Assembly (NCBI GenBank): GCA_046315175.1
Contig: JBKDBK010000059.1
Location: forward strand, 1 to 46,615
DNA: 46,615 nt
DNA from: UBA8828 sp046315175
Lineage (GTDB): Bacteria; Verrucomicrobiota; Verrucomicrobiia; Opitutales; UBA953
Reading direction: 5' to 3'
Position numbers and translations under genes: made by a program. Positions 1 through 7,171 of the stretch are shown here, piece after piece; within the stretch, counting starts at the first letter, position 1; each line of letters begins with the position of its first letter. A model generated the notes under the pieces. The model saw only the letters and a list, made by a program, of their open reading frames with translations, was not told where the DNA came from and did not search any database.

Positions 1-1506
1 GCGATGGCCGCAGGCAAGATGCCCCCGTGTCTCATCGTCTTTGTCAACGGGCTCGAGATGGGGATGTACGTCGACTGGGCCGACGGGTCTCGCCCGATGG
101 AGACCCAAATCATCCGCGAGCTCCTGCCTCATGTCGACGCCACCTGGCGCACCGTGGCGCGGCGCGAGGGACGCCTGATCGAGGGCTTCAGCATGGGCGG
201 CTACGGCGCGGGACGGCTCGGCTTCAAGTTCCCCGAGACCTTCGCGGCTGTCTCGATGCTGGCCTCGGGACCGCTGCAGCCCCGGCTCGACAAGACCCCG
301 CGGGCGAGCCGCGCGCAGGCCGAGGAGCTGCTGCGCGACGCGTTCGGCGGCTCGCAGGCGCGGTTTCTCGAGGCAAGCCCGCGGCGCTGGGCCGAGACCA
401 ACGCCAAGGCGCTGGCCGCCGGGACGCGCATCCGCGTGGCGATTGGCTCGCGCGATGAGACCTACGGCAACAACCTCGCCTTCCACCGTGACCTCGAGGC
501 CCTCGGCGTGCCGCACGCCTGGACGGTCATCCCGGGGCTAGGACACGACCCCGAGGGCATGCTCGAGGCCCTCGGCGAGGCCAACTGGGCGTTCTACCGC
601 GAGGTGTTCGGCGAGACGGCGAAGGCCGGCGCCCCGGAAGAGTCCCCGCGGCCGGCGAAAGGCGAGATTCGGCTGGTCGTCGGCGGCGCGGAGCGGCGCG
701 CCCTGTTCTCCCATGCGCCGGAGAAGGGGGTTCGGCCCGCGGTCATCATCCTGCACGGCGGGATGGGAAGCGCCGAGCAGATGCGGGCGACCTCGGGCTT
801 CGAGGAGCTGGCCCGCGCCGAGGGCTTCGCCGCCGTCTATCCCGAGGGGACGGAGCTCTCGAGGGGAATGCATGCGTGGAACACCGGCCACCTCCTCCGG
901 CGCCAGGTGCGCGGATCGGATGACATCGCCTTCCTCGACGCGCTCATCGACCGGCTTGTCGCCCGGCACGGCGCCGATCCTGCGCGCATCTTCATGACCG
1001 GGGGCTCCAACGGCGGAATGATGACCTTCGTTTACGCCGCGACACGCCCCCGCCGCCTAGCCGCCGCCGCCCCGGTCGTCGCATCGATGTTCCGGCCGGA
1101 ACCCATGCCCGAGGCGCCCGTTCCGATGCTGATCATCAACGGCGGCCGGGATGACGAAGTGCCGATCGGGGGCGGCATGAGCAACAACGCCCTTGTGCGC
1201 GGCGCCCAGTCCACCCCCTACCTCCCGCTCGAGGAGGTCGTGGCCTTCTGGGTCACGGCCAACCGCTGCGTCGAGCCGCCCAGGGTTTCGGTGGTCGGCA
1301 CGGTCACGACGCGCGCCTACATGGGCGGCGCGGACGGCGCGCCGGTTGAGTTCGTGGTCGACGCCGAGGGCGGCCATGGCTGGCCGGGCAGGCCCTCGCG
1401 CCGAGCCGACAACCAACCGATCCAATCCTTCAAGGGCGCGGATCGCGTCTGGCAATTCTTCCGCGACAAATCCCGCCCCGCGCCATCGCCCGGGGCCGCC
1501 CGCTGA
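1..1506 (+). CDS. Two-domain alpha/beta-hydrolase esterase (5' truncated)
   Basis: The frame is open from the first base, so the true start lies upstream; numbering here begins at the Met at base 4. Two serine-hydrolase domains are fused. The first (about 1-205) is an esterase-D/feruloyl-esterase-like fold with nucleophile motif GFSMGG (Ser63), acid region GSRDE and His181 in GLGHD. The second (about 220-490) resembles LpqC/PHB-depolymerase-type esterases: oxyanion motif HGG at 251, nucleophile motif GGSNGG (Ser335), acid region NGGRDDE and catalytic His458 in GGHGW. Both triads look complete, so both domains are probably active on ester substrates such as acylated polysaccharide. Any signal peptide would be outside the window. 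The exact substrate cannot be told from sequence. Confidence 0.8.
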   Translation, partial: AMAAGKMPPCLIVFVNGLEMGMYVDWADGSRPMETQIIRELLPHVDATWRTVARREGRLIEGFSMGGYGAGRLGFKFPETFAAVSMLASGPLQPRLDKTPRASRAQAEELLRDAFGGSQARFLEASPRRWAETNAKALAAGTRIRVAIGSRDETYGNNLAFHRDLEALGVPHAWTVIPGLGHDPEGMLEALGEANWAFYREVFGETAKAGAPEESPRPAKGEIRLVVGGAERRALFSHAPEKGVRPAVIILHGGMGSAEQMRATSGFEELARAEGFAAVYPEGTELSRGMHAWNTGHLLRRQVRGSDDIAFLDALIDRLVARHGADPARIFMTGGSNGGMMTFVYAATRPRRLAAAAPVVASMFRPEPMPEAPVPMLIINGGRDDEVPIGGGMSNNALVRGAQSTPYLPLEEVVAFWVTANRCVEPPRVSVVGTVTTRAYMGGADGAPVEFVVDAEGGHGWPGRPSRRADNQPIQSFKGADRVWQFFRDKSRPAPSPGAAR

Positions 1507-1535
1507 GACCTGGGGCCGGGCGGGCCCGGCGGAGG

Positions 1536-2822
1536 TCATTCGCGCCTGGATGGGCCGGTCATGGGCACGTGCCAATCGAAGGTGGGGCGGGTGGAGCCGT
1601 CGGAAAGGCGCGCGCCACGGTCGCTTCTGATCAAATCAGGGCGCACCAGCTCACCCCGACAGGAAAGACCGACGATCCCGTGTTCGGCCAGGGTCCGGAC
1701 TTCGCCGGGATCCGAGACGCCGTCCCCATTGGCGTCCTGCCAGAGACCGAGGCCGGCGAGTTCGGCGCCGGTGAGCAAGCCGTCGCCGCTGTCATCCAGC
1801 GACTCGAGCGCCTGGTAGCCATCGCGCCAGAATATCCAGAAGGTCACGCTGCCGAAGAGCTGGAGCCCCGAGGTGATCTTCCCGGAACCTCTTGGATCAT
1901 GGACGAGCCACGCCGCCTTCGGCGTGATCCAACCCCACCGACGAGGCAGGCCGCTACCATCGAGATCAAAGGCCACCTGGGCGCCGGGCGCGATCAGCTC
2001 CTCCAAGGGAGCGTCGACCAAGGGGACGAGGATGGGCGTGATGGAGCGGCTCATGCCACCAAGCTTGCCCAATCGCGACGACAATTCCGCGATCTCCACC
2101 CTGTCCTTTTCCGGGTGAAGCAAGAGCAAGAGGGACCGGATGCTCTCCTCGCTGAAGCAGACGGAGGCGTCGGAGTTGATGGAAACGCCGGGACTTCCCG
2201 GGGGCGACTTTTCGCGCTTAACCCACTGGGCAATCCATGAGAGGTCGGAGTTCCCCCGGGGAATCAGGATCTCCTTGGTCCAGGCGACCTCCAGAACAAG
2301 GCGATAGGAGGCGATGGCCTCGTCCCGCCGCCCCGCCCTCGCCAGGCACCAAGCATGCCCGAGCTGGGTGCGCAGCAGGATCGAGCGCACCGAGGAAGCG
2401 CTCGGGTTGGCGCGCATGAGGGCCATGGCGGTCTCGTAGTGCTCGATGGCCTTGGCGAGGTGCGCGGCATCATGGGGGCGGCGCTTGACCTCGTCAGGGA
2501 CGCCGCTGCCGTCTCCGCCACCGTAATAGGGAAACCCTTCCCTGGACTTGATGTAGGCATCAGCCCGTTCCGGCCGGCTGGCCTTGTAAACAGGCAAGAG
2601 GCTCTGGGGGGAGCGCACCGAGGCGAGCGCGTGAAGCCGGGCCACCTGGTAATGCAGCTCGGCGTTGCTCGGGTCGGCTTCCAGCCGCACCTGCAAATTG
2701 CGGAGGACGCGCTCCACCGGGACATTCTCGGTCTCAACCCCAATGAACATGGCGCGACAATCCGAAGCGAGGAAAGCGAGCAGCAAGGGCAGGAGGAGAA
2801 GAAGGCGGAGGGCAGGTTGCAT
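1536..2822 (-). CDS. Secreted protein with TPR-like N-terminus and EF-hand calcium-binding C-terminus
   Basis: A 428-residue protein with a classical signal peptide (hydrophobic Leu-rich core, cleavage expected near residue 24). Residues 35-185 look helical and TPR-like (NAELHYQVARLHALA; AIEHYETAMALMRANP). The C-terminal part (about 285-390) carries two canonical 12-residue EF-hand loops, D343 to E354 and D363 to E374, preceded by a HDPRGSGKITSGLQLFG segment. That arrangement resembles calcium-binding tracts in large bacterial RTX/haemolysin-like secreted proteins. It ends 29 bp from the convergent esterase gene. It is probably periplasmic or extracellular and calcium-binding. No enzymatic motif is seen and its function is unknown. 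Confidence 0.8.
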   Translation of the reverse strand: MQPALRLLLLLPLLLAFLASDCRAMFIGVETENVPVERVLRNLQVRLEADPSNAELHYQVARLHALASVRSPQSLLPVYKASRPERADAYIKSREGFPYYGGGDGSGVPDEVKRRPHDAAHLAKAIEHYETAMALMRANPSASSVRSILLRTQLGHAWCLARAGRRDEAIASYRLVLEVAWTKEILIPRGNSDLSWIAQWVKREKSPPGSPGVSINSDASVCFSEESIRSLLLLLHPEKDRVEIAELSSRLGKLGGMSRSITPILVPLVDAPLEELIAPGAQVAFDLDGSGLPRRWGWITPKAAWLVHDPRGSGKITSGLQLFGSVTFWIFWRDGYQALESLDDSGDGLLTGAELAGLGLWQDANGDGVSDPGEVRTLAEHGIVGLSCRGELVRPDLIRSDRGARLSDGSTRPTFDWHVPMTGPSRRE

Positions 2823-2961
2823 GGCCAGGAGCCTAGCCGGCCCCCTGGGTCAGTCGAAGGGAATCCTGCCGACACCGATGTTTCGTCGCCCCCGGAAACT
2901 CGCCTGGGCCCTGCAACCGGGAATGGCGGGGCAATTGGGCCTCGGGCCAAGGAGGCCGAGC

Positions 2962-4389
2962 CTAGCCCGCCTCGGCGCGGAGGCAGTGGAGGTTGGCCAT
3001 GGAGATGCCGGAGAGGAGGGCGCCGGTGATGCCGAGGAAGCCCTGGTCGGCGCCGATGAGGAAGAGGTTGTCGAGGTGGGTCCGGCCCTCGCGGCGCTTC
3101 TCGGTGGAGCCGTAGATGGCGCCGTTGAGCCGGCCGGTGTAGCGGACGACGGTGGTGGGCGTGAACATGTCGGTCGCGACGAGGGCGGCGTCGTGCGCCT
3201 CATCCGCAACCGCGGGGAGATGGGCGCGGGCGACGCGGTTGAGGCGGGCGAACCAATCGGCCTTGGCGGCGGCATAAGCTTCGGGAGCGAGGGCCTTCCA
3301 GTCGTCGTGGTTGGCGAGGGCGGTGACGCGGAGCCAGCCCTCGTCGAGGGCGCGGCCGGGGCCGTACCGGTAGTTATTGGGGATGCAGATGACGCCGGAG
3401 CGAGGGTCGACGAGACCCTCGGGGGCGCGGTAGTCGAGCCGGTCGCCGTCGCAGAAGAATACAATGGTATCGGTCCAGCCAAAGGTGGCGAAGGGCTCGG
3501 CGCGGTAGGTGGCGATGGTCTCGGCGTAGCCGAGGCGGCCGAGGCGGTCCGCGGCGATGTCGGAGGGCTGGTCCTCGCACAGCCGGAGGGTCTCGGGGAG
3601 GCCGGCGCAGGAGAGGACCTGGTGGGCGCGCACCGCGGTGCCGTCGTCCAGCTCGAGCTCGGCGGCCTTGCCGCCGGCGACGCGGATGCGGCGGACACCG
3701 CACTTCATGCGGCGCTCGACGCCGGCGGCGCGCAGGCGGTCGGTCAGGGCGCGGAGGATGACGCGGACGCCCTCGAGGGGGCGGGCGAAGCCCTCGCGGT
3801 AGAGGGCGCGCCAGAGGATGGCGAACTGGCGCAGCTCGATGTCGCCCTCGTGCGCGCTGCCGTAGTAGCACGCCGGCAGGAGCAGGAGCTCCTCGAGGGC
3901 GGGCTCGCGGAGGCGCTCGGCGAGCCAGGCGCGGGTCATGCCCTCGGGGGCGTCGAGCGCGTTCTCGTCCATGGCGCGCAGGGCGGTGTCCACCTCCCGA
4001 AAGGCGTCGATCCGGCGGGGAAACTCGCGGGCGACCTCAGACTCCAGGACGGCGAAGTCGTTTGTCATCCGGAGCGATCGGCCGCCCAGGACGATGCGCG
4101 AGCCGAGCTGGGGACAGAGGTCGAGCTCCTCGCGGCGGATGCGCAGCTGGCGAAGGAGCTTGGTGAGCGGCGTGCCCTTGGCGCCCTCGGGGACCCAGTT
4201 GGTCAGGGCGTGCAGGCCGACGTCATATTTCCTGCCCGCCTTGGCATAGAAGGAGTTGAGGCCGCCTGGGGCGTTGTGCCGCTCGAGGAGGATGACCTTC
4301 TTGCCGAACATCCCGAGGCGCAGGGCCGCCGCGAGGCCGGACATGCCGGCGCCGATGATGGCGACGTCGTAGGGTGGGTGGGAAGACAA
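2962..4389 (-). CDS. CrtI/CrtISO-like FAD-dependent oxidoreductase
   Basis: A 475-residue amine-oxidase-fold flavoprotein. The N-terminal Rossmann motif is GAGMSG (residues 13-18) with the ribose-binding Glu35 in LLER, followed by GGLNSFYAKAGRKYDVGLH, as in phytoene desaturase, carotenoid isomerase and retinol saturase relatives. The C-terminal FAD segment reads LIGADQGFLGITGALLSG. The start is a TTG: an in-frame stop lies at 4411-4413 and no ATG or GTG lies between it and the Rossmann fold. The family acts on polyene or carotenoid substrates, but no phytoene synthase or other carotenoid gene is in the window, so the substrate is unassigned. The leader is C-rich with no Shine-Dalgarno. Confidence 0.8.
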   Translation of the reverse strand: MSSHPPYDVAIIGAGMSGLAAALRLGMFGKKVILLERHNAPGGLNSFYAKAGRKYDVGLHALTNWVPEGAKGTPLTKLLRQLRIRREELDLCPQLGSRIVLGGRSLRMTNDFAVLESEVAREFPRRIDAFREVDTALRAMDENALDAPEGMTRAWLAERLREPALEELLLLPACYYGSAHEGDIELRQFAILWRALYREGFARPLEGVRVILRALTDRLRAAGVERRMKCGVRRIRVAGGKAAELELDDGTAVRAHQVLSCAGLPETLRLCEDQPSDIAADRLGRLGYAETIATYRAEPFATFGWTDTIVFFCDGDRLDYRAPEGLVDPRSGVICIPNNYRYGPGRALDEGWLRVTALANHDDWKALAPEAYAAAKADWFARLNRVARAHLPAVADEAHDAALVATDMFTPTTVVRYTGRLNGAIYGSTEKRREGRTHLDNLFLIGADQGFLGITGALLSGISMANLHCLRAEAG

Positions 4390-4431
4390 GGGGACTAGGG
4401 GAACGGGGGACTAGGGGTCAGGGGAATGGGG
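4390..4431 (+). other. G-quadruplex motif, six G-runs
   Basis: Six runs of four or five G occur in 42 nt, separated by 3-4 nt spacers (ACTA, AAC, ACTA, TCA, AAT). The motif directly abuts the TTG start codon of the CrtI-like gene. The G-strand is the template strand for that gene, and its mRNA leader is the complementary C-run strand. Confidence 0.75.
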
Positions 4432-4438
4432 ATTAAGG

Positions 4439-4462
4439 GATGAAAGGATGAAGGGATGAAGG
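4439..4462 (+). repeat. 8-bp tandem repeat GATGAARG, three units
   Basis: Three consecutive 8-bp units (GATGAAAG, GATGAAGG, GATGAAGG) follow the G-quadruplex tract. Confidence 0.8.
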
Positions 4463-4491
4463 GAAAAGAGAGGGGTGGGACAAAGACAAGG

Positions 4492-4518
4492 GGGCGGAGG
4501 TTGCGGAGGGTGCGGAGG
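4492..4518 (+). repeat. 9-bp repeat family, G-rich orientation, three units
   Basis: Units are GGGCGGAGG, TTGCGGAGG and GTGCGGAGG. Their reverse complements match the unit class CCTCCGNNN found downstream at 4682-4717, so the two blocks are inverted with respect to each other. Confidence 0.8.
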
Positions 4519-4622
4519 GAAGGCTTAAGGCATAGACTGGGTGCCCCGGAAAGACATCCCCCCAACCAAGTCGGGAATCAGGAACACAGGAGCCCGTAAC
4601 ACACGAGGACAACCATCTCCCT

Positions 4623-4717
4623 CCTTCGCATCCTTCGTCTCCTTCGAATCCTTCGCATCCCTGCATCTCCCTACCGCCCATCCTCCGCCCCCTTCGCCCC
4701 CTCCGCGACCTCCGCCC
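4623..4717 (+). repeat. 9-bp repeat family, C-rich orientation, two blocks
   Basis: 4623-4667 holds five units (CCTTCGCAT, CCTTCGTCT, CCTTCGAAT, CCTTCGCAT, CCCTGCATC). After a short out-of-phase spacer, 4682-4717 holds four (CCTCCGCCC, CCTTCGCCC, CCTCCGCGA, CCTCCGCCC). The consensus is CCTYCGNNN. The same family recurs at 39421-39594. Confidence 0.85.
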
Positions 4718-4738
4718 CATTTATGCCCTGCCTCTCCC

Positions 4739-4770
4739 GTGCCCCTGTGCCCCTGTGCCGCCGTGCACTT
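4739..4770 (+). repeat. 8-bp tandem repeat GTGCCCCT, four units
   Basis: Four 8-bp units, GTGCCCCT twice followed by the degenerate copies GTGCCGCC and GTGCACTT. It is probably noncoding. Confidence 0.7.
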
Positions 4771-4882
4771 TCTTCGGAGTCCGTGCCCCCGTGCTTCCCT
4801 TCCCGTATGACACAAGGCGGGCTTGGCGGGCTTGACGTCCATGTTACCGTTGGAGCGTTCTTTCAGTCACCACGCATCACGA

Positions 4883-4983
4883 GCAAGCCTCGGCCTAGCC
4901 GAGCAACTTGCACCAACCGAGCCCGGGAGGGCCACGGTGGTCTCCGAAGCCGAAAGGCCTCGGGATGAGGATCCCCCAGGATC
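4883..4983 (+). other. Three consecutive hairpins; candidate structured RNA or leader
   Basis: Hairpin 1 nests GCAAG/CTTGC (4883-4887 with 4907-4911) around CTCGGC-CTA-GCCGAG (4889-4903). Hairpin 2 (4944-4963) is CCGA-A-GCC closed by a GAAA tetraloop, pairing with GGC-C-TCGG. Hairpin 3 (4970-4983) is GATCC-CCCA-GGATC. None is followed by a T-run, so they are not standard terminators. They lie 60-160 bp upstream of the integrase-arm-like gene and could be its leader. No known RNA family is recognised. Confidence 0.4.
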
Positions 4984-5043
4984 AAACCCATCTCCCCGGC
5001 GACCTGGCCGTGATGCGCGGAACCACCCTTCCCCACCACGACC

Positions 5044-5277
5044 ATGATCCACAGCAATGACACCGCCGCCGCCCAGCCCACCGCCCTCTCCCTTCGAACC
5101 AAGGGAGGGGAGAACCACCACATCTGGAACAATAACGGCACCTGGTGGGTGCACTACACGGTGCACCTGTCCGACTACACGGCGCGCCGGGTGCGTCAGT
5201 CGCTCCGGACGAAGGACGTGACGGAGGCTCGCCGGCGCCGCGACGAGTTGCTGGGGCGCTTCCCGCTCGCCCGCTGA
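5044..5277 (+). CDS. Small protein resembling a tyrosine-integrase arm DNA-binding domain
   Basis: 77 residues. The core (about 28-75) has the pattern NGTWWVHYTV ... RRVRQSLRTKDVTEARRRRDELL. This matches the N-terminal arm-binding domain of phage-type tyrosine recombinases, whose usual form is a beta-sheet followed by a SLxTKDxxEAxxxRDxLL helix. No core-binding or catalytic domain follows; the frame stops and the sulfatase begins 36 bp later. The leader ends CCACCACGACC before ATG, like other genes here, which supports the start. It may be an integrase relic or an independent small DNA-binding protein. The family similarity is judged by eye. Confidence 0.6.
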   Translation: MIHSNDTAAAQPTALSLRTKGGENHHIWNNNGTWWVHYTVHLSDYTARRVRQSLRTKDVTEARRRRDELLGRFPLAR

Positions 5278-5313
5278 GAGGAACCGCGGACCCGGGGCGG
5301 GGTCGGAGGTAGC

Positions 5314-6789
5314 ATGATCCAGCGGCTCCTCTCCGGCCTCGCCTTGGCCATCGTGCTCGCGCTGACCGCCGCGTTGGCCAAGGGCGCGGAGCGGCCGAAT
5401 GTGATCATCTTCCTGACGGACGACCAAGGCTGGAACGACACCTCGGTGAACCAGGGCCTGCCGAAGGACCCGCAGTACAACGCGCATTACCGCACGCCGG
5501 CGCTGGAGCGCCTTGCCCGCGAGGGCGCGCGCTTCTCGCAGGCCTACGCCACGCCGGTCTGCACCCCGACCCGGGTGAGCCTGCTGACCGGGCTGGGGCC
5601 GGCCCGGCACGGCGTGACCAACTGGACGCTCCACCCGGGCAAGGACCTCGGGATACGCACGAAGGCCCTGGCCCTGCCCGCCTGGAACTGCGACGGCCTC
5701 CAGCCGCGGGGGGCCGGGTCCAAGCGCGCCTTTGAGACGGAGGACACCCTGCCCTTCCTGCTGCGGAAGGCGGGCTACCGCACCATCCATGTCGGCAAGG
5801 CCCACCTGGGCGCGACGGGGACGCCGGGGGCCGACCCGCGCAAGCTTGGGTTTGACGTGAACATCGCGGGCGGGCCCGCGGGCCAGCCGGGCAGCTTCCT
5901 CGGCACCCGCAATTTCTCCATGGGCAAGGCGGATCGGACGCTCTGGGATGTGAGGGACCTCGACGAGTACCACGGCAAGGAGATCACGGTGACGCAGGCG
6001 ATCACGGACAAGGCCATCGCCGAGATCGAGCGGGCGAAGGCCGACGGGAAGCCCTTCCTGCTCCACCTGGGTCACTTCGGGGTGCACACGCCGATCGAGC
6101 CGGCGGCGGAGTTCGCCAAGGATTACGAGGGGACGCGGTTCGTCCAGAAGGAGCGGGACTACGCGACGATGGTGGCCGACGTGGACAAGAGCATGGGGCG
6201 GATCCTCGACGCGCTCGACCGGCTGGGCCTGGCTAAGGACACGATGGTGGTCTTCCTCTCGGACAACGGGGGCTACGCCCAGCGGGTCGGTGGGTATTTC
6301 CCGCGCAACCTGCCGCTGCGCAGCGGGAAGGGGTCGGCCTACGAGGGCGGCCTGCGCACGCCGCTGATCATCCGCTGGCCGGGCGTGGCCAAGCCGGGCT
6401 CGCTGGTGGAGGGCGTGGCCAGCGTTGTCGACCTGATGCCGACCGCCGTGACGGCGGCGGGAGCCAAGGCGCCGGAGGGAATCGACGGGCGCGACCTGGC
6501 CCCCTTGCTCAGGGGAGAGAAGGCGGCCGACCGCGCCCTGATCTGGTATTACCCTCACGTGTGGGGGAACAAGGGGCCGGGCATCGAGCCGCACGCGGCG
6601 ATCCGCCGGGGCGACCTGAAGGCCGTGCATTTCTTCGAGAACGGGAAGACCGAGCTCTACGACCTGGCGAAGGACCCGGGCGAGACCAAGGACTTGGCGG
6701 GCGAGCGGAAGGCCGACGCGGACCGCCTGCGCGAGGAGCTGCTGGGGGCGATCAAGGCCGGGGGGCGCGAGCTACCCCGCCGGCTTTGA
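5314..6789 (+). CDS. Secreted type I sulfatase (formylglycine-dependent arylsulfatase family)
   Basis: 491 residues with a signal peptide (core LLSGLALAIVLALTAALA, cleavage near residue 25). The metal-binding start IIFLTDDQGWND and the formylglycine motif CTPTR (Cys83, consensus CxPxR) followed by LLTG are intact. Later conserved motifs include GKAHLG, HFGVHTPIEP, FLSDNGG and GLRTPLIIRWPG. It hydrolyses sulfate esters, probably on sulfated polysaccharide in the periplasm, and needs a formylglycine-generating enzyme that is not encoded here. It is one of few genes in the window with a strong Shine-Dalgarno (GGAGGT, 3 nt from ATG). It ends 12 bp before the convergent hpf stop. Confidence 0.92.
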   Translation: MIQRLLSGLALAIVLALTAALAKGAERPNVIIFLTDDQGWNDTSVNQGLPKDPQYNAHYRTPALERLAREGARFSQAYATPVCTPTRVSLLTGLGPARHGVTNWTLHPGKDLGIRTKALALPAWNCDGLQPRGAGSKRAFETEDTLPFLLRKAGYRTIHVGKAHLGATGTPGADPRKLGFDVNIAGGPAGQPGSFLGTRNFSMGKADRTLWDVRDLDEYHGKEITVTQAITDKAIAEIERAKADGKPFLLHLGHFGVHTPIEPAAEFAKDYEGTRFVQKERDYATMVADVDKSMGRILDALDRLGLAKDTMVVFLSDNGGYAQRVGGYFPRNLPLRSGKGSAYEGGLRTPLIIRWPGVAKPGSLVEGVASVVDLMPTAVTAAGAKAPEGIDGRDLAPLLRGEKAADRALIWYYPHVWGNKGPGIEPHAAIRRGDLKAVHFFENGKTELYDLAKDPGETKDLAGERKADADRLREELLGAIKAGGRELPRRL

Positions 6790-6801
6790 ACGGGCGGCGG
6801 A

Positions 6802-7140
6802 TCACTCCTTGCCGTTGGGCTCGCGGTGGCGCTTGACCTTCACGAGGCGGTGCCGGCGGCGGAGGGAGCGGTCGAGCTTGTCGATGAGGAGGTCGACGGA
6901 CTTGTAGAGGTCCTCGGACTCGACGCGCACGACGATGTCGGGCCCGGGCACCTCGATGCGGGCCTGGGCGGCGTACTCGGCGGCGTGGTCGCGGGCGCGT
7001 CCGTGGACGAGCTCGAAGAGGATGCGCTGGATTTTCGGATTGTGGCGAAAAAGCCTCTCGGCCTTCTCGTTGACGTAGCCCTTGATGGCTTGGGTGAGCT
7101 CCAGGTGGACCCCGGAGATGACGACGGACGCATTGCTCAT
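6802..7140 (-). CDS. hpf: Ribosome hibernation-promoting factor (HPF/YfiA family, short form)
   Basis: 112 residues from the ATG that begins MSNASVVISGVHLELTQAIKGYV. The fold is the sigma-54 modulation/S30AE domain: IRGxHLELTxAIKxYVxxKAERL-like start, HAAEYAAQARIEVPGPDIVVRVESEDLYKSVDLLIDKLDRSLRR-like middle and a basic C-terminus. It binds the 30S decoding centre to dimerise or silence ribosomes in stationary phase. The short length means it lacks the C-terminal dimerisation domain of long HPF. An alternative in-frame ATG at 7230 would add a Lys/Arg-rich 30-residue extension, but codon use there is unlike a gene in this genome and it would overlap the divergent SDR start. Confidence 0.88.
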   Translation of the reverse strand: MSNASVVISGVHLELTQAIKGYVNEKAERLFRHNPKIQRILFELVHGRARDHAAEYAAQARIEVPGPDIVVRVESEDLYKSVDLLIDKLDRSLRRRHRLVKVKRHREPNGKE

Positions 7141-7171
7141 GGCGGGTTTCTTGGTTTGTTTGGGTGCGACC

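Larger units (their letters stand above)
4390..5043. other. Gene-free repeat-rich and hairpin-rich intergenic region
   Basis: No convincing gene is seen; the open frames here are low-complexity translations of tandem repeats. In order it contains a G-quadruplex motif (4390-4431), an 8-bp repeat (4439-4462), a 9-bp repeat block in G-rich orientation (4492-4518), 9-bp repeat blocks in C-rich orientation (4623-4667 and 4682-4717), a second 8-bp repeat (4739-4770) and three hairpins (4883-4983). It separates the divergent CrtI-like gene and the integrase-arm/sulfatase genes, so promoters for both should lie here; none is obvious. Confidence 0.7.

Noticed and set aside
2665..4398. 577-residue open frame antisense to the CrtI-like gene
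   Set aside because: Ala/Gly/Glu/Val low-complexity translation; the opposite strand encodes a clear FAD oxidoreductase.
4623..4717. CRISPR array
   Set aside because: Units are 9 bp and contiguous with no spacers, and no cas gene is present.
4433..4842. Short open frames in the repeat region
   Set aside because: Their peptides only reflect the 8-bp and 9-bp repeats (for example ASFVSFESFAS) and lack start signals.
4883..4983. SRP RNA, tmRNA or RNase P RNA
   Set aside because: None of the conserved sequence blocks of these RNAs is present; only generic hairpins are visible.
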